Shown here in pieces: positions 1 through 8,943 of a stretch of DNA of 35,941 bases; position 1 is the first letter of the stretch; the number at the start of each line of letters is the position of its first letter. The stretch lies in assembly GCA_947626795.1 (NCBI GenBank), contig CANQTH010000024.1:1-35941 (forward strand), in the 5' to 3' direction. The notes below the pieces were generated by a model. That model did no database searches and was not told the DNA's origin. It was given only the letters and a program-made list of their open reading frames with translations. The translations under genes and the position numbers were made by a program. Source of the stretch: an uncultured Lachnospiraceae bacterium. Its GTDB lineage: Bacteria; Bacillota; Clostridia; Lachnospirales; Lachnospiraceae.

Positions 1-10
1 CTGAGATCGT

Positions 11-610
11 ATGCTTTTTCAATACTTATGCGGCTTTAAAGCAGTTTTCTATTCCACACATTCTGATGATGAGCCTTTTATTTTAAAGAATTTAATTGAA
101 AAAACCAGGATTGCATTTGTTCCGCTGTATATGGATGTACAGCAGTTAATAAATTATAAACAATATTGCAAGCCGCTTGAAAAGAATGATAGGGTAAAGG
201 CAAATTCACTGTTGGAATTTCATTTCTATGATGAAGTTATGGAATTTATGCTGGCAAACAATTGTAAATTGGAACAGGAAATTATTAGTTGGTTATATGA
301 AAGAAATTGATTATGGCGAATATTTTACCTGTGTCTGTTTTGGGGAAGGAGAGCTGGATAAATTTCTTGGCACGTATGGTAAAGCAAATGATTTTTTGGA
401 TGCTTATAATAAATACACCAATGTTGTGGAATGGGTGGAGGACTGCCTGAATATAATTCTTTAGGTGAAGCGTATATTAATACTTCAGAAGAGTTTAAAG
501 ATGCGTTGGTAGTTGCAGATTACTATATGGAAATAAATGCTACTGGGGATAGCTTTATCTCTAGGATGCAGCATACTGTTTTGTATGGGAGCGCAATAAA
601 AAAATATACG
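11..610 (+). pseudogene. Broken low-GC ORF cluster, unknown function
   Basis: Three overlapping reading-frame pieces follow one another: 11-310 (99 codons), 297-464 (55 codons, starting at an ATG inside the end of the first) and about 431-610 in the first frame again. Read through with two frame changes, near 297-305 and near 430-440 (a G-rich run), they give one plausible hydrophilic protein of about 200 residues with aromatic- and acid-rich composition. The DNA is clearly more AT-rich than everything downstream, which suggests acquired DNA. No good ribosome binding site precedes any of the three starts, and a stop lies just before the first ATG in its frame. It could instead be two short overlapping genes. 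I do not recognise the family; small low-GC proteins like this are often immunity or accessory genes, but nothing here proves that. Confidence 0.45.
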
Positions 611-639
611 GATACGGTATGCAGCGAGACGAGGGCGGA

Positions 640-757
640 ACGTATTTCGGAAACACCGCACACATACATCGTCAGCGTAGCGAAAGCAGAAAACCGTGAA
701 TGGGAAAAGTATTGTTCCGCCTGGTCAAAGACGAAATGGGTGAAGACAAAAAAATAA
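640..757 (+). pseudogene. Remnant of an FN3-type surface-protein C terminus
   Basis: The last codons of the frame ending at 757 read SAWSKTKWVKTKK, the same as the end of the intact surface protein that stops at 3975. At DNA level 716-752 and 3931-3967 match with a single mismatch. The preceding residues (TYIVSVAKAENREWEKY) also resemble the last strands of that protein's FN3 domain. Base composition switches from AT-rich to GC-rich at about 610-640, so the frame 431-757 is a chimera of the broken upstream ORF and this tail. I infer that a paralogous surface gene once lay here and was mostly deleted. Confidence 0.6.
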
Positions 758-777
758 GCACAAAGGAGAAGAAGATC

Positions 778-3700
778 ATGTTAAAAAAGGCGCGAAACTA
801 TTTGGGATTCCTCGCCATGGCGCTGCTATTGGCACTCGCGGCGGGCGGTCCGCAGGAAAAGGCATACGCGGAAGCGGGCGGATATTCCATACAGGAGCTT
901 AGCGGCGATACGATCCGCTATTCTTCCGCGCGGACGCTGTGTCGGCAGTACCCGTGCGAGGAGCTGGGCGGGATCTATTTTTTGAACGGCACGAAGCTGG
1001 CTTTTTATTCCCTGTCCGGCCAGACGACCGTGGAAGCGGGGGAGTTCCCCGGGCTGGCGGACGTCTACGAGGAAGGCGGGACGCTCTACATTTTGGAAAA
1101 TACGGACGGCGGCGCGGTGGTGGAAGAGTATGCGCTGGCGGAGCAGAAGGTCGGGAAAACCGTTTCCCTGAGCCTGGAGCAGGCCGAGTATATCGGCGTT
1201 GACAGCCTGGGGCGTCTTTACATAGCGGCGGCGGATGGGCAGGGCCACAGCATCCACCTGCTAAATGCGGACGGCGCGGAGCTTTCGAGCGAGCAGCTAA
1301 AAAACGCTTCGTATGAATTTGTGGGGTTCGATTCCAAGACGGGGAATTTCTATTTCGAGGGATATATCAACTGGGTGTATTGGGGATACGACCACGATAT
1401 GCGCGCGGTGATGTGCGGGAATGTCGTGGGCGATCAGATCCAGGTCAGCGACAAATACATCAGCCTCCTGTATCAGATGTATTACAATGACCATCAGAAG
1501 ACGGCGGAGTTTTTTGCGGATCGTTATCTGGCGGTGCAGGCGTATACTAACAATTATTTTGAGGCTTATACGTCGCTTCTGGCGGTCGATTCCAACCGCT
1601 TTGACATATCCGGGACGTCGCTTCCCGCCGTCTTTAACCTGGAAAGGGCGACGGAATGGGACAGCGTCGGGATCGGGGCGCTGTACCGCGCCGCAAGCGA
1701 CAGCCTGATCGTCAGCGTCGGGGACGGCGCGCTTACGGAATATCAGATCAAGGACAGCAGCGTTCTGGCTGAATTTACGGCGCAGCATCCGATCTTTTCC
1801 CTGCTCTGGTACGGGGACAGCGTGGCCGCCATTGAAAAAGAGGGCGACGCGTTTTATCTGGAAATGATCCCCTGGAAGGCCTCTTCGTCTTTATCGCTGA
1901 GCGCGGAGAAGACGTCGCTTCTGGTCGGGGAAGAAGCGGAGATCCAGATCCTGTCGGATTCCATGCTGGACGAGGCCGCCGTATTTACAAGCAGCGACAG
2001 CAAGGTGGCTTCGGTGACGCAGGGCCGGAAGGTGACGGCGCTCAAAGCGGGGACGGCGGTCATTACGGCTTCCCTTCCGACAGGGGCGTCCGCGTCGCTT
2101 TCCTTCCAGGTGTCGGATAACCCGGCCATGAAGGCTCCGACGCTGGTCACGGAGGCGGGGAAAGGCGCGGCGGCGTCCAGGCGGAACCTGGGTCAGAACG
2201 ATTATACTGTGTGGTCGTACCCGATGCGGTCGTACCTTTACGAGGATGCGGACGGCTCCCTCGTCCGTGTCGAGGCGGCCGAGCCAAAGGTCCTCATCGA
2301 GAAGCTTGACAAAAGCAGCGGCGCGCTGCTCTCTTCTTCCACCGTGGAGATGGAGCTTCCGGTCTTTGGCGGATTTTATGCGGGAAGCGACGCCAACTAC
2401 CTGGTTTTCGGGCAGAACAATCCGAAAGAGGCGGATATCGAGGTCGTGCGCATTGTAAAATATTCCAGGCAATGGCAGCGTCTGGGGGTGGCGTCAGCCG
2501 TCGGCGCGAACACGTACATCCCCTTTGACGCGGGCAGCCTCCGGATGGCGGAGACGGAAAAGAGCCTGTATGTGCATACCTGCCATGAGATGTACGGGAC
2601 GGAAGACGGGCTGCACCATCAGGCCAACATGACGTTTGTCGTGGACAAGGCGACGATGGCGATGACGGATTCTTATACCGACGTGATGAATATCGGATAC
2701 GGCTATGTGAGCCATTCGTTCAATCAGTTCATCCAAACGGACGGGAAGACGGTCTACCGGGTGGATCACGGCGACGCGAACCCGAGGGGGATCGCCATTA
2801 CCGCCTGCAGCGTAGACGGGAAGATTACGGACGTTTCCTACAACGTGCCAATGGAGTTTGACGGTGGATCCGGGGAAAATTACACGGGCGCGTCGATCGG
2901 CGGGTTTGAGCTGTCGGAAAACCGCTGCCTGATCGTTGGGAACCAGGACGCAGGCGGGAAAAAGGGCGCGGCGCGGAACGTCTTTTTGGCCATTGCGGAC
3001 AAAGCGCTCAATCATGTCAATACGGTTTTCCTGAGCAATTATAGCGCGGGCGGGAGCCTCAGCGCGGGGACGCCGCAGCTTGTGAAGGTCAGCGGTACGC
3101 TGTTCCTTGTCTTGTGGACGGAAACGGATGACGGCAGCGGCGAGACGCGCGGCAGGATGGTGCTTGTGAACGAGGACGGGACGGTCTGCTCGGACGTCGT
3201 CACCACGGCGGAGTGCCTCTCCGACTGCCAGCCGATCCTCTGCAGCGACGGGAACGTCCGCTGGTATGCCTCCGACGGGAAGAAAACGTCGCTTTACGCG
3301 GTAAACCCGTACAAGCTGAAGGCCTATGACCATGCAAAGCATACATGGGCGAACGAAAAGGTGGTAAAAGCGAGCGTGTCCAAAAACGGGAGCATTGAGA
3401 AGACCTGCTCCAAATGCGGGGCGAAGAGCCGGACGGTGATCTACGCCGCCAAATACATCAAGCTCTCAAAAGCGACTTTCACATACAACGGGAAGACGCA
3501 AAAGCCGACCGTCACGCTCATGGACAGCAAGAAGAAAAAGCTGAAAAACGGCACGGATTACACGCTTACGTATTCCGGGGGATGCAAGGACGTCGGGAAG
3601 TATAAAGTGACGGCGGTCTTTAAGGGGAAGTATAAGGGGACGCACAGTTCCGTCATAACGATACGGCCAAAGGGGGTCGGGGTCTCGAAGATCGAGCCGG

Positions 3701-3975
3701 GCGCGACGAGTTTCCGCGTGAAATGGAAAAAGCAGACGGTCCAGACGAAAGGATATGAGCTGCAGTATTCCACGACCGGCAAGTTTTCCAAGAAAAATAC
3801 GAAGAGCGTGATGCTGAAAAATACGACCACGGCCAAGAAAGTGACGGGCGTGAAGCGGAACAAGAAATATTATGTGCGGATCCGGACTTACAAAGAGACG
3901 GCGGCAAATGGGAAAAAAGAAAAAATTTACTCCGCCTGGTCGAAGACGAAATGGGTGAAGACAAAGAAGAAATAG
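778..3975 (+). CDS. Secreted surface protein with Big2-like, Ig-like and FN3-type C-terminal domains
   Basis: 1065 residues. The start at 778 is chosen because AAAGGAGAAG precedes it and the protein then opens with a classic signal peptide (MLKKARNYLGFLAMALLLAL, likely cleavage near AYA-EA at about residue 30); an in-frame start at 700 would lie inside the upstream remnant. Order after the signal: a beta-rich, propeller-like region (about 35-365), a Big2-type Ig-like domain (about 370-447, SLLVGEEAEI...KVASVTQGRKVTALKAGTAVITA), a second beta-rich region (about 460-840), a CSKCG metal-like knuckle near 877, a lysine-rich MBG-like module (about 900-963), and a terminal FN3-like domain (about 970-1065). 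No LPXTG or membrane anchor is visible, so retention at the wall, if any, is by another route. It stands alone, with a terminator directly after it. Role is unknown; adhesion or wall association is inference from the domains. Confidence 0.85.
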   Translation: MLKKARNYLGFLAMALLLALAAGGPQEKAYAEAGGYSIQELSGDTIRYSSARTLCRQYPCEELGGIYFLNGTKLAFYSLSGQTTVEAGEFPGLADVYEEGGTLYILENTDGGAVVEEYALAEQKVGKTVSLSLEQAEYIGVDSLGRLYIAAADGQGHSIHLLNADGAELSSEQLKNASYEFVGFDSKTGNFYFEGYINWVYWGYDHDMRAVMCGNVVGDQIQVSDKYISLLYQMYYNDHQKTAEFFADRYLAVQAYTNNYFEAYTSLLAVDSNRFDISGTSLPAVFNLERATEWDSVGIGALYRAASDSLIVSVGDGALTEYQIKDSSVLAEFTAQHPIFSLLWYGDSVAAIEKEGDAFYLEMIPWKASSSLSLSAEKTSLLVGEEAEIQILSDSMLDEAAVFTSSDSKVASVTQGRKVTALKAGTAVITASLPTGASASLSFQVSDNPAMKAPTLVTEAGKGAAASRRNLGQNDYTVWSYPMRSYLYEDADGSLVRVEAAEPKVLIEKLDKSSGALLSSSTVEMELPVFGGFYAGSDANYLVFGQNNPKEADIEVVRIVKYSRQWQRLGVASAVGANTYIPFDAGSLRMAETEKSLYVHTCHEMYGTEDGLHHQANMTFVVDKATMAMTDSYTDVMNIGYGYVSHSFNQFIQTDGKTVYRVDHGDANPRGIAITACSVDGKITDVSYNVPMEFDGGSGENYTGASIGGFELSENRCLIVGNQDAGGKKGAARNVFLAIADKALNHVNTVFLSNYSAGGSLSAGTPQLVKVSGTLFLVLWTETDDGSGETRGRMVLVNEDGTVCSDVVTTAECLSDCQPILCSDGNVRWYASDGKKTSLYAVNPYKLKAYDHAKHTWANEKVVKASVSKNGSIEKTCSKCGAKSRTVIYAAKYIKLSKATFTYNGKTQKPTVTLMDSKKKKLKNGTDYTLTYSGGCKDVGKYKVTAVFKGKYKGTHSSVITIRPKGVGVSKIEPGATSFRVKWKKQTVQTKGYELQYSTTGKFSKKNTKSVMLKNTTTAKKVTGVKRNKKYYVRIRTYKETAANGKKEKIYSAWSKTKWVKTKKK

Positions 3976-3985
3976 GATTAAATAG

Positions 3986-4017
3986 GATAGGGGGCTTGCC
4001 CCCTATCTTATTTTTTT
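3986..4017 (+). terminator. Rho-independent terminator of the surface-protein gene
   Basis: A perfect 9-bp stem (GATAGGGGG at 3986-3994, CCCCCTATC at 3999-4007) with a CTTG loop is followed by TTA and seven T residues. It begins 11 bases past the stop. It overlaps the stop codon of the converging flippase gene; on the minus strand no T tract follows the stem, so it serves mainly the plus strand. Confidence 0.9.
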
Positions 4018-5343
4018 GGCGTTCCAGCCGCGCAGCAAAAGGAGCAGCGCCCCGCCCGCCATCAGGGCCTGGCTTGCGAGCAGGCCCCATAAGTATCCTT
4101 TGATCCCGGCGAGCGGGATGGCGAACAGCACGAATCCGATGCGCGCGCCAAGCCCCAGGACGTTTAAGAAGAACGTGGCGGTAGTCCGGCCAAGGCCGTT
4201 CAAGATGCTGTGCAGCGTAGTCGAGAGGTACAAAAACGGGCAGATCCAGCCCAGGGTCCGGATAAAAGTCCCGGCGAGCGCGTTCCCGAACAAAGCCGTC
4301 CCGGCCCAGCGCCCGAAGGCCAGGAAAAGAAAGGTGCAGCCAAAGCCCAAAAGCAGGCTGCCAAAGCAGGTTTTTTTCACGGTGGCCGCGATGTAGCGGC
4401 GGTCTTTTTTTCCCTGCGCTTCCGCGATGGCCGGAAGGAGCATGACGGAGACGGAATTTGTCAGCACGGAAGGGAATAATACCATGGGGAGGGCCATCCC
4501 GGTGAGCGTGCCGTAGACGCTTAGGGATTCCGTGGCGGAATAGCCGTACAGCCGAAGCTGGCCCGGGATCATGACGGCCTCCATGCTCTGCAGGAGGTTG
4601 ACGAGGACGCGGTTGGCGGCGAGGGGGCAGGACATTTTGAAGATCTGCTTTAGCGCAAACAGGCGGCTGCCCCGGCTCTTTGCCCTGCGCAGGAAGCTGA
4701 TGGAGAAAAGCGCGGAGGCAAGCTCCCCGGCCGCCATGCCCCACATGACGAGGCTGATGGAGATCGCGTGACGCTGTTCCATGGAGATCTCAAAAAAAAG
4801 CCAGACGCAGGACACGCGCACGATCTGTTCCAAAAGCTGGGAGGCGGCCGGGACAAACGTCTTTTTCTTGCCGTAAAAATAGCCGCTGATGCAGGAGTGG
4901 ATGGAGCAGAACGGGACGGTGAGGGCGAGGATCTCCAACAGGGGCGCGCAGCGCGCCTCTTCCAGGAAATGGACGGCGATCGGCTCCGAAAAATGGTAGA
5001 GGGCGGCCGCGCAGAGTAAGGAGAGGGACAGCGAGAGCGCAAGCCCCGCCGATAAGTAGCATGTTTCGTTGCAGGAGGCTTTTTGGCCCGGGACGTCCCG
5101 GGCGATGGCGGCCTGCGCGGCGAAGCGCGAGATCGCGGTCTGGATGGCGGCCGACGTCATGGAGAACAGGAGGGCGTAGATCGGGACGGTGAGCTGGTAA
5201 AGGCCCATCCCTTCCGCACCGATCGCCTGCGAGAGGAATATCCTATAAAAAAAGCCGATGGCGCGGGAAAGCAGCCCGGCAAACGTTAAAAGCAGCGTCC
5301 CCGTGAAAAGCGGGTGGCTGCGCAGGGAAGGAAGGTTCTTCAT
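4003..5343 (-). CDS. SpoVB/MurJ-like polysaccharide (lipid-linked oligosaccharide) flippase
   Basis: 446 residues, about 12-14 hydrophobic segments. The opening residues (GTLLLTFAGLLSRAIGFFYR, then IGAEGMGLYQL, VPIYALLFSMTSAAIQTAIS) are typical of the MOP-superfamily flippases annotated as stage V sporulation protein B or polysaccharide biosynthesis protein, which move lipid-linked wall or spore-cortex precursors across the membrane. Length fits the family slightly on the short side (usual 450-530). An upstream in-frame GTG at 5352 lies inside the AGGTG ribosome binding site, so the ATG at 5343 is preferred. Genes on both sides are on the plus strand, so it is a single-gene unit. SpoVB itself cannot be told apart from other family members here. 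Confidence 0.8.
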   Translation of the reverse strand: MKNLPSLRSHPLFTGTLLLTFAGLLSRAIGFFYRIFLSQAIGAEGMGLYQLTVPIYALLFSMTSAAIQTAISRFAAQAAIARDVPGQKASCNETCYLSAGLALSLSLSLLCAAALYHFSEPIAVHFLEEARCAPLLEILALTVPFCSIHSCISGYFYGKKKTFVPAASQLLEQIVRVSCVWLFFEISMEQRHAISISLVMWGMAAGELASALFSISFLRRAKSRGSRLFALKQIFKMSCPLAANRVLVNLLQSMEAVMIPGQLRLYGYSATESLSVYGTLTGMALPMVLFPSVLTNSVSVMLLPAIAEAQGKKDRRYIAATVKKTCFGSLLLGFGCTFLFLAFGRWAGTALFGNALAGTFIRTLGWICPFLYLSTTLHSILNGLGRTTATFFLNVLGLGARIGFVLFAIPLAGIKGYLWGLLASQALMAGGALLLLLRGWNAKKIR

Positions 5344-5420
5344 AAAGATCACACCTGTTTTTTCCCTATTCTATGAGAGAGACCCTGGCAAAATGCATGA
5401 AGCGTTACCGTTCGCTGGAA

Positions 5421-5562
5421 GTAACAGTTCAGCCCGGGACTTTGCGCTTGCTGCAAAGTCCGCAAGAACGTGTAAATTTTGCCGAGTGGGAATCCGGCTC
5501 TTTGCCGAAGGCAAATTTGAAATGAGCCGGATTCCATAACTGTGAGGCCGAAGGCTGAACTG
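5421..5562. repeat. Structured inverted-repeat element, copy A
   Basis: A 142-bp element starting GTAACAGTTCAGCC and ending GGCTGAACTG; the last four bases of the right end seen in copy B are missing. Inside are the same hairpins as in copy B (GGACTTTGC/GCAAAGTCC and GAATCCGGCTC/GAGCCGGATTC with an inner TTTGCC/GGCAAA stem). It is about 90 percent identical by eye to 8944-9089. It lies 11 bp upstream of the -35 of the iscR promoter and fills most of the 311-bp gap between the flippase and iscR. Reading frames across it are not genes. Confidence 0.9.
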
Positions 5563-5573
5563 AAAAAATGCTC

Positions 5574-5602
5574 TTGACAGGGGGCTGAAATCGTGATAAG
5601 AT
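5574..5602 (+). promoter_or_regulatory. Sigma-A-type promoter of the isc operon
   Basis: TTGACA at 5574-5579, a 17-bp spacer, and TAAGAT at 5597-5602. Transcription should start near 5609, which excludes the in-frame TTG at 5607 as the iscR start and supports the one at 5655. Confidence 0.85.
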
Positions 5603-5614
5603 TCGTTTGGTTAA

Positions 5615-5638
5615 ATATCCGAGTAAAACACTAGGAAT
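5615..5638. promoter_or_regulatory. IscR/RrF2-type operator
   Basis: ATATCCGAGT-AAAA-CACTAGGAAT is an imperfect dyad that fits the type-1 IscR site pattern (ATAnYYGACTnnnnnnAGTCnnnTAT). It lies just downstream of the predicted transcription start and 17 bases before the iscR start codon, where a bound repressor would block transcription. Family knowledge predicts autorepression by the iron-sulfur-loaded regulator. Confidence 0.75.
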
Positions 5639-5654
5639 TGACAGGGGTGATATC

Positions 5655-6077
5655 TTGAAGCTATCGACAAAAGGAAGATACGGTCTGCGCGCCTTTATCG
5701 ATCTGGCGGTCTGCGCGGAGGAAGCCCCGGTTTCTTTGGCCAGCATCGCGCAGCGGCAGGAGATATCGGTGAGCTATTTAGAACAGCTTATGGCGAAGCT
5801 CAAGCGCGCCGGGCTGGTCGAGAGCGTCCGGGGCGTCAACGGCGGCTACCGCCTGGCGAAGCCGGCGGACGAGATCTCCGTGGGGGAAGCGCTGCGCGCG
5901 CTGGAAGGCGACATAACCCCGGTGGAATGCCCCGGGATCGGGAACGACCCGTCCGCGCAGTGCAGCAGTTCAGAGCAGTGCGTCAGCAAGATCGTATGGA
6001 AGCGCATCAACGACAGCATCAACAATACCGTGGACGGCATTTTCATCGGAGAGCTGGTGCGGGAAAGCAGAAAATAG
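5655..6077 (+). CDS. iscR: RrF2-family iron-sulfur-sensing transcription regulator (IscR-like)
   Basis: 140 residues, normal for the family. The start is TTG with AGGGGTGA 5 bases upstream, giving MKLSTKGRYGLRAFIDLA, the standard RrF2 opening. Residues about 5-60 form the winged helix (YGLRA, ISVSYLEQLMAKLKRAGLV, GVNGGYRLA). Three cysteines in the pattern C-x10-C-x5-C (ECPGIGNDPSAQCSSSEQC) near residues 90-107 fit a [2Fe-2S] ligand set. It leads the operon with iscS, iscU and mnmA, and has an IscR-type dyad in its leader, so it most likely represses the operon when clusters are plentiful. CymR-type regulators are related, but they usually lack these cysteines. Confidence 0.9.
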   Translation: MKLSTKGRYGLRAFIDLAVCAEEAPVSLASIAQRQEISVSYLEQLMAKLKRAGLVESVRGVNGGYRLAKPADEISVGEALRALEGDITPVECPGIGNDPSAQCSSSEQCVSKIVWKRINDSINNTVDGIFIGELVRESRK

Positions 6078-6136
6078 CAACAGGGACGCCGGGACGCCCG
6101 GGGCTTGGGCAAAAGCGGCGGACGCAGGAGGGAAAT

Positions 6137-7315
6137 ATGGGAAAAATGATCTATTTGGACAATGCGGCGACGACGCGGACCGCGCCGGAAGTAGTCGACG
6201 CGATGCTTCCGTTCTTTTCGGAATTTTATGGGAACGCGTCGACGGTATATGAATTTGGCGGGAAGAGCAAGGAGGCGATCTCTAAGGCGAGGGAGATCAT
6301 CGCGCGGGCGATCGGCGCGAAGGAAAACGAGATTTATTTTACCGCCGGGGGCAGCGAGTCGGACAACTGGGCGCTCAAGGCGACGGCGGAGGCCTGCAAG
6401 GGCAAGGGCAACCACATCATCACGAGCAAGATCGAGCATCACGCCGTTTTGCATACCTGCCAGTGGCTGGAGCAGCACGGGTTTGAGGTGACATATCTGG
6501 ACGTCGACGAGTTCGGCACGGTCAAGCTGGAAGAGCTGAAGAAGGCGATCCGCCCCACGACCATCCTGATCTCTATCATGTTCGCGAACAATGAGATCGG
6601 GACGATCGAGCCGATCGAGGAGATCGGGAAGATCGCGAAGGAGCATGGGATCCTCTTCCATACGGACGCGGTGCAGGCGTTCGGGCAGGTTCCCATCGAC
6701 GTGGACCGGATGGGCATCGACATGATGAGCGCGAGCGGCCATAAGCTCAACGGGCCGAAGGGGATCGGATTTTTGTACATCCGAAAAGGCGTGAAGATCC
6801 GCTCCTTTATCCATGGCGGCGCGCAGGAGCGTAAGCGCCGCGCGGGGACGGAGAACGTGCCTGGGATCGTGGGCCTTGGGAAGGCCACGGAGCTTGCCAT
6901 TGCGAACATGGAGGAGCGCACGGCCAGGGAGCGGGAGCTGCGCGACCGCCTGATCAGCCGGATGTTAAAGGAAGTCCCGTTCACCCGGGTGAACGGCCAT
7001 CGGGAGAACCGCCTGCCGAACAACGCGAATTTCTGCTTCCAGTTCGTGGAGGGGGAATCTTTGCTGATCATGCTGGACATGAAGGGCATCTGCGGCTCGT
7101 CCGGGTCGGCCTGCACGTCCGGCTCGTTGGATCCCTCCCATGTGCTTTTGGCGATCGGGCTGCCGCATGAGATCGCGCACGGGTCGCTGCGCTTGACGCT
7201 GGGGGCGGACACGACCGAGCAGGATATCGACGACACCGTGGACGCGGTAAAGGAGATTGTGGCGCAGCTTCGGGAGATGTCGCCGTTGTACGAGGATTAT
7301 ATGAAAAAAGCGTAA
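6137..7315 (+). CDS. iscS: Cysteine desulfurase (NifS/IscS type)
   Basis: 392 residues. PLP-dependent removal of sulfur from cysteine, giving alanine and an enzyme persulfide that feeds iron-sulfur clusters and thio-tRNA. MIYLDNAATT is the usual N terminus. The PLP lysine is K203 in SGHKLNGPKG, with the supporting ETES/GGSESDN and HH motifs upstream. The active-site cysteine is C326 in GSSGSACTSG, the longer-loop arrangement of the NifS/IscS subgroup. The start at 6137 has AGGAGGG four bases upstream; the longer open frame runs back into iscR and is discarded. 59 bases separate it from iscR and 54 from iscU. It could equally be called nifS, as there are no nitrogen-fixation genes here. Confidence 0.95.
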   Translation: MGKMIYLDNAATTRTAPEVVDAMLPFFSEFYGNASTVYEFGGKSKEAISKAREIIARAIGAKENEIYFTAGGSESDNWALKATAEACKGKGNHIITSKIEHHAVLHTCQWLEQHGFEVTYLDVDEFGTVKLEELKKAIRPTTILISIMFANNEIGTIEPIEEIGKIAKEHGILFHTDAVQAFGQVPIDVDRMGIDMMSASGHKLNGPKGIGFLYIRKGVKIRSFIHGGAQERKRRAGTENVPGIVGLGKATELAIANMEERTARERELRDRLISRMLKEVPFTRVNGHRENRLPNNANFCFQFVEGESLLIMLDMKGICGSSGSACTSGSLDPSHVLLAIGLPHEIAHGSLRLTLGADTTEQDIDDTVDAVKEIVAQLREMSPLYEDYMKKA

Positions 7316-7369
7316 CGGGGCGGAACGGTCACAAAAAGCAGGCCGATGACGGCAGGGAGGAAAAAAGGA

Positions 7370-7807
7370 ATGTATAGTGAAAAAGTAATGGACCATTTTA
7401 AGAACCCGCGGAACATGGGGGAGATTGAGAACGCGAGCGGCGTAGGCACGGTAGGGAACGCGAAGTGCGGCGACATCATGCGTATTTTCCTGGACATTGA
7501 CGACGACGGGATCATAAAGGACGTGAAGTTCAAGACGTTTGGCTGCGGCGCGGCCGTCGCGACCAGTTCGATGGCTACGGAGCTGGTAAAGGGGAAGAAC
7601 ATACAGGAGGCGCTGCAGGTGACGAACAAGGCCGTCATGGAAGCGTTGGACGGGCTTCCCCCGGTAAAAGTGCATTGCTCCCTTCTCGCGGAGGAGGCCA
7701 TCCACGCGGCGCTCTGGGATTACGCCGAGAAAAAGGGGATCCGGATCGAGGGCCTGGAAAAGCCGAAGAACGACATCAGCGAGGAAGAAGAGGAAGAGGA
7801 CTATTAA
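7370..7807 (+). CDS. iscU: Iron-sulfur cluster scaffold protein (NifU/IscU N-terminal type)
   Basis: 145 residues. It accepts sulfur from the desulfurase next door and builds clusters for transfer to apoproteins. The three scaffold cysteines are present: NAKCGD, FGCGAAVA and VHCS. MYSEKVMDHFKNPRNMG is the standard opening, preceded by GGGAGGAAAAAAGG; the ATG at 7346 is less well placed. The C terminus ends in an acidic run (SEEEEEEDY), longer than usual but not disruptive. It is the single-domain form, without the NifU ferredoxin or Nfu domains. Confidence 0.95.
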   Translation: MYSEKVMDHFKNPRNMGEIENASGVGTVGNAKCGDIMRIFLDIDDDGIIKDVKFKTFGCGAAVATSSMATELVKGKNIQEALQVTNKAVMEALDGLPPVKVHCSLLAEEAIHAALWDYAEKKGIRIEGLEKPKNDISEEEEEEDY

Positions 7808-7859
7808 GGAAAAAGAGGCGGCCGCGGGACGATGGGCGGCCGCGTGAGAACAAGCGCAT

Positions 7860-8933
7860 ATGGAAAAGAAAAAAGTTGTGGTGGGGATGTCCGGCGGCGT
7901 GGACTCTTCCGTGGCGGCCTGGCTGCTGAAGGAAGAGGGCTACGACGTCATCGGCGTCACGATGCAGATCTGGCAGGATGAGGAGGAAGCGGCCCTGGAG
8001 GAGAACGGGGGCTGCTGCGGCCTGTCCGCCGTGGAGGATGCGAGGCGTGTGGCGCAGATGTTGGATATCCCGTATTATGTTATGAATTTCAAATCGGAAT
8101 TTCGGGCAAACGTCATTGATTATTTCGTGGCGGAGTACCGAAGGGGGCGCACGCCGAACCCCTGCATCGCCTGCAACCGCTATGTGAAGTGGGAGTCGCT
8201 TTTGCGCCGCGCGCTGGGCATCGGGGCGGAATATATCGCGACCGGGCATTACGCTAAGGTCGCGCGGCTGCCGAACGGGCGGTACGCGCTGCGCAAGTCC
8301 GCCGACGGGACGAAGGACCAGACGTACGCCCTCTACAACCTGACGCAGGAGCAGCTTTCCCGCACGCTGATGCCCTTGGGAGGCCATACGAAGGAGGAAG
8401 TCCGCGCGATCGCGGGGGAACTCGGGCTTTTGACGGCGCGCAAGCCGGACAGCCAGGAGATCTGCTTTATCCCGGATCACGATTACGCGGGATTCATTGA
8501 GCGGGAGGCCGGGGAAGTCCCGCCGCCCGGGAATTTTGTCTCGACGGACGGGGAGATCCTCGGCAGGCACAAGGGGATCGTCCAGTATACGGTCGGGCAG
8601 AGGAAGGGGCTTGGGATCGCCCTTGGCAGCCCGGCGTTCGTGGTGCGGATCTGCCCGGAGCGCAACGAGGTCGTGCTGGGCGGCAAGGACGACGTGTTGG
8701 GGGATTTTCTTCGCGCGGGCCAGGTGAATTTCATGGCGGTCCCGGACTTGGAAGGGGAGATGGAGGCGACGGCGAAGATCCGCTACAACCACGGCGGCGC
8801 GCCCTGCACGATTCGCAAAGAAGGGGAGAAGATCGCCTGCCGCTTCCATGAGCCGGTGCGAGCCATAACGCCGGGTCAGGCGGCCGTGTTTTACGACGGG
8901 GACACGGTTTTAGGGGGCGGCGTGATCGAATGA
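7860..8933 (+). CDS. mnmA: tRNA-specific 2-thiouridylase
   Basis: 357 residues, as expected. It adenylates and thiolates the wobble uridine U34 of Glu, Gln and Lys tRNAs with sulfur relayed from the desulfurase. The PP-loop is GMSGGVDSS at the N terminus. The two catalytic cysteines are C102 (NPCIACN) and C202 (SQEICFIPD). GHYA and KDQTYAL follow the family pattern. It is last in the isc operon, 52 bases after iscU, which gives it a direct sulfur donor. No clear Shine-Dalgarno is seen; the spacer instead holds two GCGGCCGC palindromes (7815-7841) that could pair, so translation may be weak or coupled. Confidence 0.95.
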   Translation: MEKKKVVVGMSGGVDSSVAAWLLKEEGYDVIGVTMQIWQDEEEAALEENGGCCGLSAVEDARRVAQMLDIPYYVMNFKSEFRANVIDYFVAEYRRGRTPNPCIACNRYVKWESLLRRALGIGAEYIATGHYAKVARLPNGRYALRKSADGTKDQTYALYNLTQEQLSRTLMPLGGHTKEEVRAIAGELGLLTARKPDSQEICFIPDHDYAGFIEREAGEVPPPGNFVSTDGEILGRHKGIVQYTVGQRKGLGIALGSPAFVVRICPERNEVVLGGKDDVLGDFLRAGQVNFMAVPDLEGEMEATAKIRYNHGGAPCTIRKEGEKIACRFHEPVRAITPGQAAVFYDGDTVLGGGVIE

Positions 8934-8943
8934 GGGATGACTG

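Noticed and set aside
5349-5537. Open frames on the minus strand of repeat copies A and B, encoding similar peptides (FQ-CLRQRAGFPLGK)
   Set aside because: The similarity is explained by the repeated DNA; there is no ribosome site, and frames shift between copies.
5607-5654. Longer iscR start at TTG 5607
   Set aside because: It lies at or before the predicted transcription start and overlaps the operator; TTG 5655 has a strong ribosome site and gives the family N terminus.
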